Shown one piece after another: positions 31,960 through 43,746 of a stretch of 64,000 nt of DNA. The translations under genes were made by a program, and so were the position numbers. Origin of the DNA: Agapanthus africanus (taxonomy: Eukaryota; Streptophyta; Magnoliopsida; Asparagales; Amaryllidaceae); NCBI GenBank assembly GCA_030015575.1, contig CM057339.1, positions 778,860,809 to 778,924,808 of the forward strand, read 5' to 3'. How positions within the stretch are numbered: the first letter of the stretch is position 1; the number at the start of each line of letters is the position of its first letter. The notes under the pieces were generated by a model that was not told the DNA's origin, ran no database searches, and saw nothing but the letters and a program-made list of their open reading frames with translations.

Positions 31960-33775
31960 AAGGTCTAAGTTTTGAGAAGTTGTGGGTATAAGAATAAAGT
32001 AGAGAGCCAGATGTTGCAAGTATTGGGATTCTTCAAAGAGATCGAAGATGTAGATACTTGTGATTGGTATTCAGATGATAGTAATGGTTTTGAGAAACTT
32101 GTTTCTCTTTCGGGTTACTCATAATTAGATGGATTCCTAAGTTGGGTAATGCTGATTAGCCTCTCTCCATTAAAGTTGATATGCACTGGAGACAGCTGCA
32201 TGATTAGAATCTGGTTCCAATTAAATAAGTGCCAAAGTTTCTATATTGGATATAGGTGAGTTGTCCGGCTTATGCTTAAAACCAGACTCTGGATAACTCA
32301 AGGCACGTTTCTGTAATGGCTGTTTGTGGGTTGGCCCAGGTTATGACGAGGGTTGACTTTCTACCATCTGGAGGATCAATAGTGATATTGTTCTTGACTC
32401 GCCACAGTTTTAGTAAAATGGATTTTTTCAGAAAACAGTTGTGGGAGTATGGTAGAACTGGAAGTGATTCCAGAACCGCAAACGATTACGGAAAATTTAA
32501 TAGGACCTACAGATTCAATCAGGTTTGACATTCCATTAGCCACTCCGCAGATTTGGTGGGTAACCTCAGACACCCGAGAGGTACTTCGGTAGCCTCAAGG
32601 ACGGTGACAGGGAGGTTCTTATCTACCCAGACTTGACACTACTGTTGTTCCAGGCTATAAGACCCGGTAGGAGGGTTGTTGTGATCAGTGGGAGCAGCGG
32701 AAGCAAAGTGGGAAAGTAGCTTATGTCTATTTATAGACTAGAGCAGATATAGCGGAGATTGATCATCTAATTTTGATGTGACAGTCATGGGTTTGACTTC
32801 ATCAGAATAAGAGATGGATCTGTTAAGAAGGTAGTAGGGTGTGATGTCCTGGTATTTGGATGACATACACATAGTAGGAAGTAAAATTCCTATACTACGA
32901 TCGGTTGTACTTTGGTCGTCACACAGTTGTTTCTCCAGATAGGATATGGATATAATATCTGACATTCTGGTTTCTAGATCTATGGTTTTAGATCTGGATT
33001 TGGGTAGTTTCCCAATGTGGGTACTTTGACAGTATTCTAATGGTTTTTAGAATAGATGACTCCTGGCATGGTGGTGTACCTGCAGGTGATGGAGTCACCC
33101 TCTCTAAAGGTGTCTTACAGACTAAAGGGGAGAGGGATGTGAATGATTGGCAGATCACTTGCTTAGGCAACTGAGTCAATCATGAGATGTCAAGTACCAC
33201 ACCAGATGTTGTTTTTTGCACTAGATGCGATAAGTTTGTATTAATCCAATCCTGGAGAAACATAAGGAAGCAGTTTTAGAACATAAGTGGATGTTCTACG
33301 GATTTGATGACGACAGCCTCCTTCGGGAGACGGTTATCATTCCAGGCTTCAAAGGTGACAAGGATGACAGAGTGATTGTCAGAGTTATAGTTTTCCCTCT
33401 GATGAAGAGGGACAGTATTATGGACAGGTGGTCCAAGAGGATACTGTGGGAGGCATGCTGCAGGATACTGATTAGGTTCAGTTATCGATACAGTCTAAGA
33501 AGTTTGGATTTGGAGTTCATTTATGAACTAGGTCCCATCAGATATCCAGACATATTCTAAGACTGGTATTACTCAATTCGGGAGATGGATTTCTCCGCGA
33601 ACTTGAGATTAAGAGAGACATAGAAAGAAACATCAAGGCGGATGCACTCACTGAGGCTATTTCTCGAACACAATAGTTTTACAAACGGGCTTTATGAAAC
33701 TGATTAGTAGAGGAGTTGGGTGTTGGTTTCACACGGGCTGTGAGTACGCAACATCGCAATAATTAGCCTTAAGTG
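31960..33775 (+). pseudogene. C2 eroded Copia pol relic (integrase, RT, RNase H)
   Basis: No long frame, but DNA-level matches to D pol in order: 31,980-32,075 to integrase around the SDRGGEY codons; 32,420-32,600 to the segment before RT (GTAGAACTGGAAG, ATTCCAGAACC, CCCGAGAGGTACT); 32,680-32,760 (GTGGGAGCAGCGGAA); a YVDD relic, TATTTGGATGAC, near 32,857; and 33,520-33,665 to RNase H (GGTCCCATCAGATATCCAGACA). Frameshifts and deletions are spread throughout. C1 shares the same decayed form, so decay came before the copies spread. Confidence 0.7.
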
Positions 33776-33786
33776 CAAGTGGGAGA
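33776..33786 (+). promoter_or_regulatory. C2 polypurine tract
   Basis: CAAGTGGGAGA directly before the 3' LTR (TGTTGG at 33,788). The identical tract borders the LTRs of C1 (23,915-23,928, minus) and D (50,038-50,050, minus), supporting shared replication machinery. Confidence 0.8.
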
Positions 33787-33787
33787 T

Positions 33788-35904
33788 TGTTGGATATAGT
33801 GCCCTCAAAGTCAATTATTGGATCGCAGGTACGTGATTGCAATGATTGCGGAGGACCTATACCGGTAGGACAGTCTTACTCAAGATGATAGTATGCTATC
33901 TGGTTTGTCTTTATCAGTCGTGTATAGGTTCAGGTGACTGATCACGATTACACTTTGATAGAGCCCTTAGGATCTTGCTTGACTACCAACAGTATGAGGG
34001 CGATCATATAAGTGAGAGTTGGGTGGTCTATAAGCATATCCTTAATTGTGGTCCCTAGTCGTGGGAGTTTCGAGACAGGGCATCGATACTCCGGAGTAGA
34101 CTAGTGTATACAGTCGAGACCCCGACGAGGGGCGGTGGCCAGTATCACAAGCTACTGGTGTCAGTTGGATCACTTAAGATGTATACAGGTGCTCATTGGG
34201 TTATGAGTACACCGGACAGGACTCGCCGGGAATCTGCTAGTTGGTATTATACATATCGTCAGATAGCAGTTCCCTGGTGACATGTGTACAGGTTAGTTCA
34301 TCGACCTGAGGTCGTCATTTGTCTCGTGTGATTTCCCACTGTGCTTTGATTTTTACCCTACCACGGCTCAAAGGAGTCGTGCAAACAGGTAGTTTTTGGG
34401 TACAGTCCCGAGCCACACGGAGGCACGTGAGCGGATCGGCAGGGGATTCGTCTCTCCCGGTATTGGGGGTAGAGGTCGCGCTGTGTCTAGGAAAGCCATT
34501 ACACCAAGTCCTTGGCCAAGGCAGGTGAGATTTACTGGTAGGTACTCCAGTAGTATCTCAGGGTGTTCAGGGCTTGTCTCCGACACGACTTATACAGCTA
34601 TTGGGGGTCTGACATTACTAGCCCCCTAGGCCGGATATGCGATACTCATAGATGAACGGACCGGACTGTATATACATTGTCACTGTTAGGCTCAGTAGGG
34701 TTTCTGGATGAGTTCGCTCATCAGCCTCCCTTGAGGTCAGTCCATGGGCAGCCGTTACGCATAGCTAGTGCCGCTGATGGTTTGTGGTTAAACCCACTGC
34801 CAGGGTACTGACGAGTCATTAGAGTTCCCCACAGACAGTTTCCCAAGTTCGGGCGAAACGTTGTAGAGGCCGTATGGTTTTATGGCAAGGTTCGGAAAAT
34901 GCACGTGCGTTTACGTACGTGTTATTTTTCGGGCAGATAATACTGGTGGGCTTTGGTTTAAGCCGGATCCATGTATTATACAGAGTAGATATAATATCTT
35001 TGTCTCAGTTGTATTTGTATTCGGTCGTAATACAAATGCGGGTATATTTATACAGTTACGGGGTTATCCTGAAATTCGTTTCGGGATCACTTTTGGAAGT
35101 TGCCAGATTCCAGTTTTCTATCAGCCGTATTTAACATTTGGTTAAATATGGATTTATCTTTTCTTGAGTGAGTCATGGTTCTAGAAGTTTCTAGATGATG
35201 AGAGGAAGCTTCTTGGAAGGTGACTAAGTTAGTGATTCATGGTTTGCATTAAATGAGTGGTGAGGTGTTATTATGTGTCACCATTTTCATTAATGCATTT
35301 TTGTAAAGCTTACGATATTTTCTCTTGATATTTTTTTGAGAAGCTTTTTATGGTCACCACTTGCTCCTACCATCACCCCCCTCCTCTTATATGGCCGGCC
35401 CCTCCCCTCACTCTCACACACTCTCACTTGATTTGGAAAAAAGATTATGATAGTTTTGGTGTATGGAATTTCACAGCTCATTTCATTCCATTACCCGATT
35501 CCCACGACAACTTCATTAACCGTTCGTCCATGGCTTTGGACGAAGCGAGACAAAGTATTCCACTCATTCTCTACATCAACCTTGGTCATCTCTTCTAGCA
35601 AACTTGATGACCGAGTTGCCTCGAGTCAGAGGCGGGAGCCCGTTTAAAGATCCGACGATGTGGTGCCACCTTGACGAGGAGATCAGAGATCGATGAGATC
35701 GGAGCAGCCGCAACGGAGTGTGGGATGATGGTTAAAGAACGAAGGACTCGGATCGTTCGGTATAACCTTTCTTCCCTCTTTGTAGATTGTTAGTTTAGCG
35801 TAAATGGCAGATCCGGGTTATAGTATGCGATAGCGCCAGTTATAAAATTTTTTGTTCCGCATTTGGCGTCTGAAAGACGGCCGGGGCGCTACCGTAGACT
35901 TACA
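33788..35904 (+). repeat. C2 3' LTR
   Basis: 2,117 bp, direct partner of 26,376-28,490 with roughly 38 differences counted by eye. The hairpin at 35,010-35,038 has one changed base. The end GACTTACA is followed by AGTAT. Confidence 0.9.
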
Positions 35905-38900
35905 AGTATACAGTGAAACTGAAACATTGAAATGTTTCGTAGGGGTATCCTGGTATTCCTAGTAATGCCTCTTCCATTATCCAGATTCACAACTGTAACC
36001 GTATACTTCTTTGCCATCTCTCCAAATCCCTTTATTTGTCTTTTAGTCGCTACCTTCTGCACACCATCGTCAGGCTAAATGGTTTTCTTCCTTCCCTACC
36101 TTTCGGCACCAGCCTATGGTTTGGAAGAAGACTATCCAATAAGCATAATGGGTGTACTGTCCTAATCCTAGAAGTACTCGTAATGCGAGAGAAGGTGAAG
36201 ATAAAAGACAACTGAATAAACCTTATTCCTATTTCTCCTGAACCATAATCCATCCCCGAACTGGAACAAGTTCCTTTCGAGTTCGTATATAACCATACGA
36301 TGGAGTATCCAATAAACTGTGGATCTTCGTAGTGATACGGAGTGTCCTGGAGAAATACAAAGGTGAAGTGGGAGTGGTAATGAAATACTTGGTTTGGTCG
36401 TGAATAGCAGTCGCAATTTACTTTGCCCTCCTTCTAATCCCTTTATTTGTCTTTACATAATACCTTCTGTATACCATCGTTAGGCTAATTGGTTTTCTTC
36501 ATTCCCTACCGGTCGGCACCTGCCTATGGTTTGGAAGAAGACTATCCAATTTGCGTAATAGGTGTACTATCACCTAATCTAAGGAGCACTCGCAACCTGA
36601 GAGAAGGTAAAAGGAAAAGACAACTGAATAGTCCTATTCGTTTTCTCCAGAACCAGAAACCATCCTCGAATCTGGAACAAGTTCCTTCGAGTTCGTATAT
36701 AACCATACGATGGTTTTATCCAATGGAAGTGGACGTTCGTAGTAATACGGGGTGTTCTGGAGAAAAGGGTAAAAGTAGGAGTGGCAATGAGGTTTGCAAC
36801 TCAGACAATCCAAAAGCCAGTGTTTTAAGAAGGTTCGGTTAATTTTGGTCACTTGAGTCATAGTCAAGGGTCGGGCCATGGTCGCTGCCAAAGAGAGAGA
36901 AAAGAAACACTCAGCGTGCACTCTAACCTAGATCAGAATGGTTACCAATTTATCTAATCAGGAAACCTCCCACTGTAACGTCAAATTCTCCTCCAAACCT
37001 GAAAGAAGAATTAGTCGGGATCACCCGAGGAGTAAACCAACTCATCAGTGGGAATCGGGATCGAACTACCATCGCATGATAATGTGATGGAATCCACTCA
37101 TGTTATCACACTCCAGAAGGTATGCGCATACCTGGCAAGTTTCAGTTTCTTTAGAAACTCCCGATGTGATTTTTACCCCATGCTCTTATGACCTTGGCGA
37201 AGGTCAACAAATCATAATTCACATGTCAAGTTCTACCCGTTATTTTCCATGTTGATTTGAACCCACCCGTACCTACCCTTGACTTTGGCCAACAAGGCAG
37301 TACGACTGTCCCAAACCAACGCATCTATCTATGCAGCAGAAAGGTAACAAGCAGCTACCATACACTATGCCTTGACGAAGGCCAATAAACATAGCATGAA
37401 TACTACGTGCTACTCGTCTGAAATGACGGAGGGCTACGAATGGTTTTTGGCGAAAAACCTTTAACGTAATGAACTTGATATCGTTGAAAGAACCGGATAG
37501 CTTTTTATAAAAATATAGTGACGAAAACTTTTGCTAAAGAGGTCACTCCCGGTGAAGGGATCTCGGCTCTTTCCCCGTAGAATGAGGTGCAGGATATTCC
37601 AACTGAATACCATGATGCAAAGCAAACGACAATCGGCTATAGTGAAGTTATTGCCCTGACGCAAGCTTCTGTCCAAAGGGTCACTCCCGATGAAGGGATC
37701 TCGGCCCTTGCCTCGTCGACTGAGGTGCTGGATATTCATAACCGAATACCACTGTGCAAAACAAAAGTGAATGCCCTTGCAATAACAGCTTTTCGAAAAA
37801 TGTTCCAACAACATCAGAATAGGTTTGTTTAGCTTGCATTGATCCAAATCAATTCAGTCCCATCAATTGATCACACCAATAAAGAACGAAAATAATAATG
37901 TACGTATATGCCATCCGCATTCTCTACTGGGTCCCGTCATCACCCGTTAGGTTACTTAACTAACGACAGAGCGGGGACTGGACTAGCGCGGATGCAAAAC
38001 ATATACAACATCTACTAGTATATATATCAATATATAATATTCGCTCAAGGCGTGATAAAATGAAACATCACAGAAATGTAATAAGCATCACAGAACAAAA
38101 CAAATATCTGGGATCCTCGGGTTTCACAGAGCTGCTACTGAAACCCGACGTTCCCCTGGTCGTGTGGATAGCCTGTGCAATGAAATCCTAGACCCCTACA
38201 GGCGCGGCAACTTACCCGCCAAAACCTGAAGCGAGGCAGCCCCCTTCAACAACGTGAATGGACCACCCAGCACTTCACAGAATCCGGTAACTTGAGCACC
38301 CCTCCTTGGGTCAACCTGTACCCCCTACGAGTGCGGAGAATAGCCCGCCAATTCTAGAGTGAAGCCCCCTCTGTCTCAAATCCATGAGATGCGGGCCCGT
38401 TGCCCTCTAGAACCCGGCTATCCGTGCACCCCTCCGTGGGGTAATCCTAGTACATAAAGTAAAATATACATACAACGGGTACATCGACCTCAGCCCGGTC
38501 GTTCCCCAAAAGAATAATATACAAACAGGCAGTGACGGCAGTCCACATGTCGGACACTTGCCCCGCAATATCAAATGTACATATACAACCAAACTGTACT
38601 AACATTATATCCAGGCTATCCACCAAGACAAACCGCAACATCACAGCACAACACAGAACATCAACGTGAATGTCACGTTCGCAAATCCGTCTAAAAGGGC
38701 TATAGCAGTTAGACATGATTTACCGATCAAGTGACATTCACGGTCGCAGATATAATGTAAATACTGTGAACTAACATGTTTAAAATTTTCGATCGACTAA
38801 ATTTACCGAAGTGGGCCCCAAGCACAACTGTAGAACTCAAAGAAAATCCGGGCCCAAACAGAATATACCAAAAACCCTATTTCCATGTCAGAGAGTCTCT

Positions 38901-39188
38901 GTAAAAATTTGGTGCAGCAAGGACCTACAATGGCCGCGGAACCGCGACCAACGCTTGGGTTTGGCCCCGGTTCCACGGTGGAACAGTGATATTAGGCGAC
39001 CAAATTTTTACAGATTCCTTAGAAAACCCTGCACGTATTTTTACAATGTACCAAATAATTTTTTGAGCACTGGAAAAATTCGACAGAAACTTGACATAGA
39101 AACGCGGTTTTTGGAAAATCCGTTCGATCGAACTTGTAAACATGTTAGAGCAAGCTAGACTAGGTTAATGGCGTGGCTCTGATACCAG
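35905..39188 (-). other. C1 internal DNA, 5' part: leader, splice-site candidate, tandem duplication
   Basis: Collinear with C2 28,491-31,620 on the other strand. It holds the primer site TGGTATCAGAGC (39,176-39,187), stem-loop (38,898-39,014), leader motifs, candidate acceptor CAG (36,885-36,887), and the duplicated block (about 36,010-36,830). An open frame of 95 codons at 36,634-36,921 starts near the acceptor but is stopped within a few codons in C2, so it is not taken as a gene. Confidence 0.7.
38898..39014 (-). ncRNA. Putative leader stem-loop with paired GC-rich units (C1)
   Basis: Outer arms TCTGTAAAAATTTGGT (38,898-38,913) and its exact complement (38,999-39,014), 16 of 16 pairs. 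Inside, GGCCGCGGAACCGCGACC (38,932-38,949) and a decayed unit GGCCCCGGTTCCACGG (38,963-38,978), 13 bases apart. It begins about 160 nt after the primer site. The arm sequence differs from C2 and C3 yet stays paired. Confidence 0.65.
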
Positions 39189-41272
39189 TATAAGTGCACG
39201 GCAGCGCCCCGGCCATCTGAACGAGGCCAAAATGTGGAAACGATACTTTTCTTTAACTTTTAAAACTGGCGCTACCGCGTACTAAAAACCCGGATCGAGC
39301 CATTAACCTACTCCTAGCTAACAAGAGAAAGGGTAGAGAGATATACCGAGCGATCCGTGTCCTTCGGTCTTCTCGTCGTCATCCCGATCTCCCTGCGGAA
39401 TCTCCGGTCTTCACCTCCTCGTCGGAAGGGCACCACATCGCCGGGTTCTTTTACGGGCTCCCACCTCTGGACCGAGGCAACTCGGGCATGAAGTTGGCGA
39501 GCCGACATGTCCAAGAATGCTGTAGGATATCTGTAGAACTCATGTCTCATGGGGTTGTAAGAAGTTACCAATTTTGATGGAGGAATGAGATGAACTTTTT
39601 GAGATGGAGCTATAGGATTTTTGCAAGCCAAAAGAACAATTTTCCTACCTCAAAAATTTGGGACAGATCCCTTCCAAGCTTGACCGGCCATGCTTTTGTC
39701 AAGGGGAGTGAGAGAAAAGTCAAGGGGGGGAAGCAATAATGCAAGCATAAGAAAAGTGTGATCATGAAGAAAGTCACCTCAATAATTATGTCAACCCACT
39801 CCATCAACCATCATATCTCCAAAAGTCAAGCCATGATGATGCACAATCATGAAGCAACCATGTGCCACTAAAAGTCTTGCCCATGCACAATTGCAAATAA
39901 CCCCCTCCACCAAAATTCAGCCAAAGAAAGAAACAAAGGAAAATGGCCGAAACCGGAAAGCAAACTGGCAACTTCAAAAAACCGATCCCGTAATAAATTA
40001 CAGGAAAACCCCGCGACTGTATATACATACCCGCATTTGTATTCCGACCGAATACAAATGCAATGAGACAAAATCTACACTGTACAATACTAGGATCCGG
40101 CTTAAACCAAAGCCCGCTAGTATTATCCGTCCGATCATGATCCGTGCAATACCGCACGTATATGATCGAACCCTGCCATATCTCCATACGGCCTCTACAG
40201 CGTTTCGCCCGAAACTTGAGAGACTGTCTGTGGGGGACTCTAAAGACTCGTCAATACATTGGCTGTGGATTTAACCACTAGCACGTCAGAGGTATTAGCC
40301 ATACGTAACGGGCTACCAGGTATTGACCAAAAGGGACGTCGATGAGCGAACTCATCCTGACACCCTACTGAGCCTGTCAGTGACAATATCCGTACAGTCT
40401 GGTCCGTTCGTCTATGAGCATCGCATGGCGGGCCTAGCGGGTTGGTAAAAGTCAGACCCCCAAAAAGCGGTACAAGTCGTGTCGGAGTGTAACCCGGAAC
40501 ACCCTGAGATACTACTGGAATACCTACCAGTAAATCTCCTGCCTTGGCCAAGAACTTCGTGTAATGGCTCTCCTAGACACAGCGCGACCTCACCCCCAAT
40601 ACCGGGAGAGACGAACCCCTGCAGATCCGCTCACTGCCTCCATGTGGCTCGGGACTGTACCCAACTAAAACCTGTTTGCACGACTCCTTTGAGCCGTGGT
40701 AGGGTAGTAATCAAAGTACAGTGGGAACTCACACGAGACAAATGACGATCTCAGGTCGATGAACTAACCTGTACATATGTCACCAGGGAACTGCTATCTG
40801 ACATCAGGTATAAGACTAACTAGCATGTTCCCGGCGAGTCCTGTCCGGTGTACTCATAACCCAATGAGCACCTGTATACATCTTAGGTGAACCAACTGAC
40901 ACCAGTGGCTTGTGAGATCGGCCACCGCCCCTCGTCGGGGTCTCGATTGTATACACTAGTCTACTCTGGAGTATCGATGCCCTGTCTCGAAAACTCCCAC
41001 GACTAGGGAACTTTTAAGGATGTGCTTATAGACCCCAGCTCCCACGTATATCGCCATCATACTGCTGGCCGTCAAGCAAGAATTCTAAGGGCTCTGTCAA
41101 CGTGCAATAGTGACTTGTAAGGTCACCTTAAGCAGTACACGATGATAAAGATAAACCAGATAACATACTATCATCTTGAGTAAGACTGTCCTACCGGCAT
41201 AGGTCATCCCTCAATCATTGCAATCACGTGCCTGTGATCCAATAATTGACTCTGAGGGCACTATATCCAACA
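39189..41272 (-). repeat. C1 5' LTR (right)
   Basis: About 2,084 bp. On the minus strand it runs from TGTTGGATATAGTGCCC (41,272) to GTGCACTTATA, then one base and the primer site. Hairpin at 40,033-40,061. Confidence 0.88.
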
Positions 41273-42206
41273 GATTTTACCTATCTTGATATCGTGGCAG
41301 TATCCAGAGACATATATGTGACGGTTGTGGTCGCACGTCCCAAGGAGAAGGTCCTCATCACCGAATGTGATATCGGCTGTGTACACTTCTTCCAGCTCGT
41401 CCTTCATCTTTTCTTCGGCGTGGAAGGCTTGGAATTGCTCAGGCTCCTGTAGCGCTTTGATCAATGATTCTCTTGCCTCTTTTGATAGTAAGAGGGCATC
41501 GAGAATGCTGAGCTGCGAGGGTAGCTTCCTCAGGTGCACTAGGATGTTGTAGTCCACCTTACTCTTCTTAGGCGGGTCCTTGGCAGTCAGCTCTTTCATG
41601 ACTTGGTCATCTAAAGCGATATCCTCAGCGGCCTTTTCCTTTCCCTTATTTTTTCTAGTTGCGGGTCCGAGATTCTTTTCTGGAAGCGTGCGATTGCGCA
41701 GTTGAATGTTTTCGCAGGCCTCCGGTTCTTCCTCTTCGCTAAGATGGATTCTTTAAAGAGAGGGCCAAGAGCTATTTCTTTGTCAGAGTCGCTTCCAAAG
41801 GTGAGAACCTGTGACCCTCCGGCATTGACCGTGTGACAGCTGCCGGTAGTTTTCTTGTGCTCCTTGGTCGTACTTCTCTGCTCCCGACGAGTTTTGCGTT
41901 TCATTCGTTTAAAATGTTGCCGGTGTGCAACATATCCCTTCCACCATCTTTTAAAAGCGTCACACTCCTCGGTGGGGTGTGAGATCTTTCGATGATATGA
42001 ACAGTAATTAGGATGCATCTCTGCTCCACCGGGAGTGTTTTCTTCCGAGGGCGGTAGCTCCATCCCCATTGATATGGCTTTAGCAAACCTTTTCCCCGTC
42101 TTGAATCTGTTTTTATCCGCATTGGATGTCTTTTGATTTGGCGGGAGTGCTTCGACTCTTTCGTCTGGTCACCGGCGTTTGGCTCCTTCCGATATGGCCA
42201 TCTCAC
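41273..42206 (-). pseudogene. Tat second zinc knuckle (NC2) and N-terminal part of protease
   Basis: Frames at 42,069-41,611 and 41,599-41,261 carry YCSYHRKISHPTEECDAF, a CxxxH...HxxxxC knuckle like NC1 and NC3; a basic stretch; then VDYNILVHLRKLPSQLSILDAL, KALQEPEQF and GDEDLLLGTCDHNRHIYVSGY, the segment that leads into Tat aspartic protease. The gene is cut by C1 at 41,273 before the active-site Asp, and that part is not found on the far side of C1. Frameshifts near 42,170 and 42,070 and a stop near 41,605 also break it. Confidence 0.75.
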
Positions 42207-42849
42207 GCTCCCGATCAGCTTTACTTTTCAGACGAATCTCATTCAGAAAGGCGTCGATCATCTCGTCTGACGGCCACACAAGTTCCGGCTCAGGCTCTGC
42301 CTCCAGTCTTTCTGTGCAGGGCGCTTCTTCACTGTCTAGTGATGAATGATAGATCACATGGCAACTTGCTACATAATCCTCAGATCCATCTGACGAGTCT
42401 TCCCCATCATTTTCGTCCTCAAGGACGTGGCTGAGGAACTCTTGAAGCGTGATGGGGGTCCGCGCTTTCTGATTATATTCTTCCAGCGCGTCGATCTGTT
42501 TCTGCAAGTCCGTGCGCTTGTCACCAGGCTTCACGGGCTTTTTGGATCTCTTCTTCTTTTTCGCAGATTTCGACGGCTGGGTATGAGTGCTGGGGATATC
42601 ACCACCGATCTTTGGAGTTGGGCGCGGCTTCAGCATCCCTTCGATGATTTGAGGTTCAAGCGGGTTCTTCCACCTGATCGCTGGGCATGTATGAAGATCA
42701 TTCAAAATCCTTTTGGTTTTGGATGAAAGCACGACCTCCCATGGGGCTTCTTCAACGAAGGAACAATTTGCCCCCGGTGTGTCCGTCTTCTTTGGAGTGT
42801 GCGGTTGTGGCGGGTTTACCTTCCACTTTTCGGACAACGCGAACTTCCC
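42169..42849 (-). pseudogene. Tat gag-pol linker downstream of NC1
   Basis: In the same frame as the gag segment after an in-frame TAA at 42,850-42,852. It begins with GKFALSEKWKVNPPQ, homologous to the sequence after NC3 upstream of RT. It continues with a Lys-rich stretch (KSAKKKKRSKKPVKPG) and an acidic stretch (LEDENDGEDSSDGSEDY). No catalytic motif is seen. Function unknown. Confidence 0.6.
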
Positions 42850-43740
42850 TTATAGGTATTGATCCTCGATCCATCCCTTAAAGACGAAGCAATCCTCGAT
42901 CGGGTGACTTACCGTTTGATGGTAAGGGCAGTAATTGGGGTTATTCACCTCGTTCGGTTGCGGCGGTCGCCTTGGATTCGGCAAGTTAATAAGCCTGTTG
43001 CGCACAGCCAGCTCGAATAGCCTCTTCGTCTTATCCCATGGGAATGAGTAGGGGCGCTTCATTTTCTCATTATAATACCGTCGTCTCTCTTCCAATTGAT
43101 CTGCTAGCTTTGGGGCACTGGGTTGCTGTTGAGCGTTTGCGACGAAGGTCGCCTTCCCTTTACCCTTGTCGTTCCGCGGTTCTGTCTTCGGAGGAGAGGG
43201 TCTGTGACCCATTTGATCCATCTGGGCTAACTTATCAGTTAACGCCTGGAACGTGGTCGGTTTAAAGAACATCATGAACTGTGAAATAGTTGCATGAGGG
43301 TCTAGAGTGCCCATGAAAATGCCCACCGCTGGTGCTTCTTCGATGCGCTGCTCGCACTTCGACCACAGGTTTCTCCATCGGATTGCATATTGGACCCAAG
43401 TTTCACCCGGCTTCACTCTTGCATTGATCAGAGCCGTTATTGGAGTACGCTCGCTGGCGCTTGCGAAACGTTGGGCAAACAACAATTCCATTTCAGCAAA
43501 TGTCTTGACGGAGTCGTTCGGAAGCTCGGAGTACCATTCGAACGCCTTCTCCGACAAGCTGCCGATGAACTGGCGGAGTAGGAGCTTATCATCGCCACCG
43601 GTATTGCCACAAAGAGCCCTGAACTGGGCAACATGTTGATGGGGATTGCCAGTCCCCTTATAGACATGGAATTTCGGTATTATATAGCCCGGCGGGTACT
43701 TGATCTAATCATACCAGCTCGGATATGGTCACCCCGTTTT
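42850..43740 (-). pseudogene. Tat gag capsid domain and first zinc knuckle (NC1)
   Basis: Gag domain: GNPHQHVAQFRALC, FIGSLSEKAFEWYSELP, FAEMELLFAQRF, WVQYAIRWRNLWSKC, FMGTLDPHATISQFMM. Its N-terminal 60 codons lie in the frame upstream of the first Met at 43,557. The C-terminal part has RPYSFPWDKTK (from about 43,056) and the knuckle YCPYHQTVSHPIEDCF, then TAA at 42,850-42,852 where Tat relatives read on. The capsid domain is one of the better preserved parts of element A. Confidence 0.85.
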
Positions 43741-43746
43741 AACGAC

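Larger units (their letters stand above)
26376..35904 (+). mobile_element. Element C2: non-autonomous Copia retrotransposon nested in C1
   Basis: 9,529 bp. LTRs at 26,376-28,490 and 33,788-35,904 (2,115 and 2,117 bp, about 98.2% identical by eye). Flanks are AGTAC (26,371-26,375) and AGTAT (35,905-35,909), a target duplication with one change. Primer site at 28,491, polypurine tract before 33,788. The internal part has a 2.3-kb leader, a candidate splice acceptor, a tandem duplication, and a pol relic with no usable frame. Recent LTRs with dead pol mean it moved with proteins from another element. Confidence 0.9.
21834..41272 (-). mobile_element. Element C1: non-autonomous Copia retrotransposon with C2 nested inside
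   Basis: LTRs at 21,834-23,914 and 39,189-41,272 (about 97% identical), initiator-Met primer site at 39,176-39,187, polypurine tract beside 23,914. Internal DNA is 23,915-26,375 plus 35,905-39,188, split by C2. The internal sequence is collinear with C2 and C3, including the eroded pol relic. It interrupts Tat protease at 41,273. No target duplication is found: GATTT follows the right end but is not before the left end, and the last ~8 bases of the left LTR are replaced. A deletion at the left junction is likely. Confidence 0.85.

Noticed and set aside
36634-36921. 95-codon frame directly after the C1 splice-site candidate, in gag position
   Set aside because: The equivalent frame in C2 stops after three codons and there is no gag similarity, so it is not conserved as coding.
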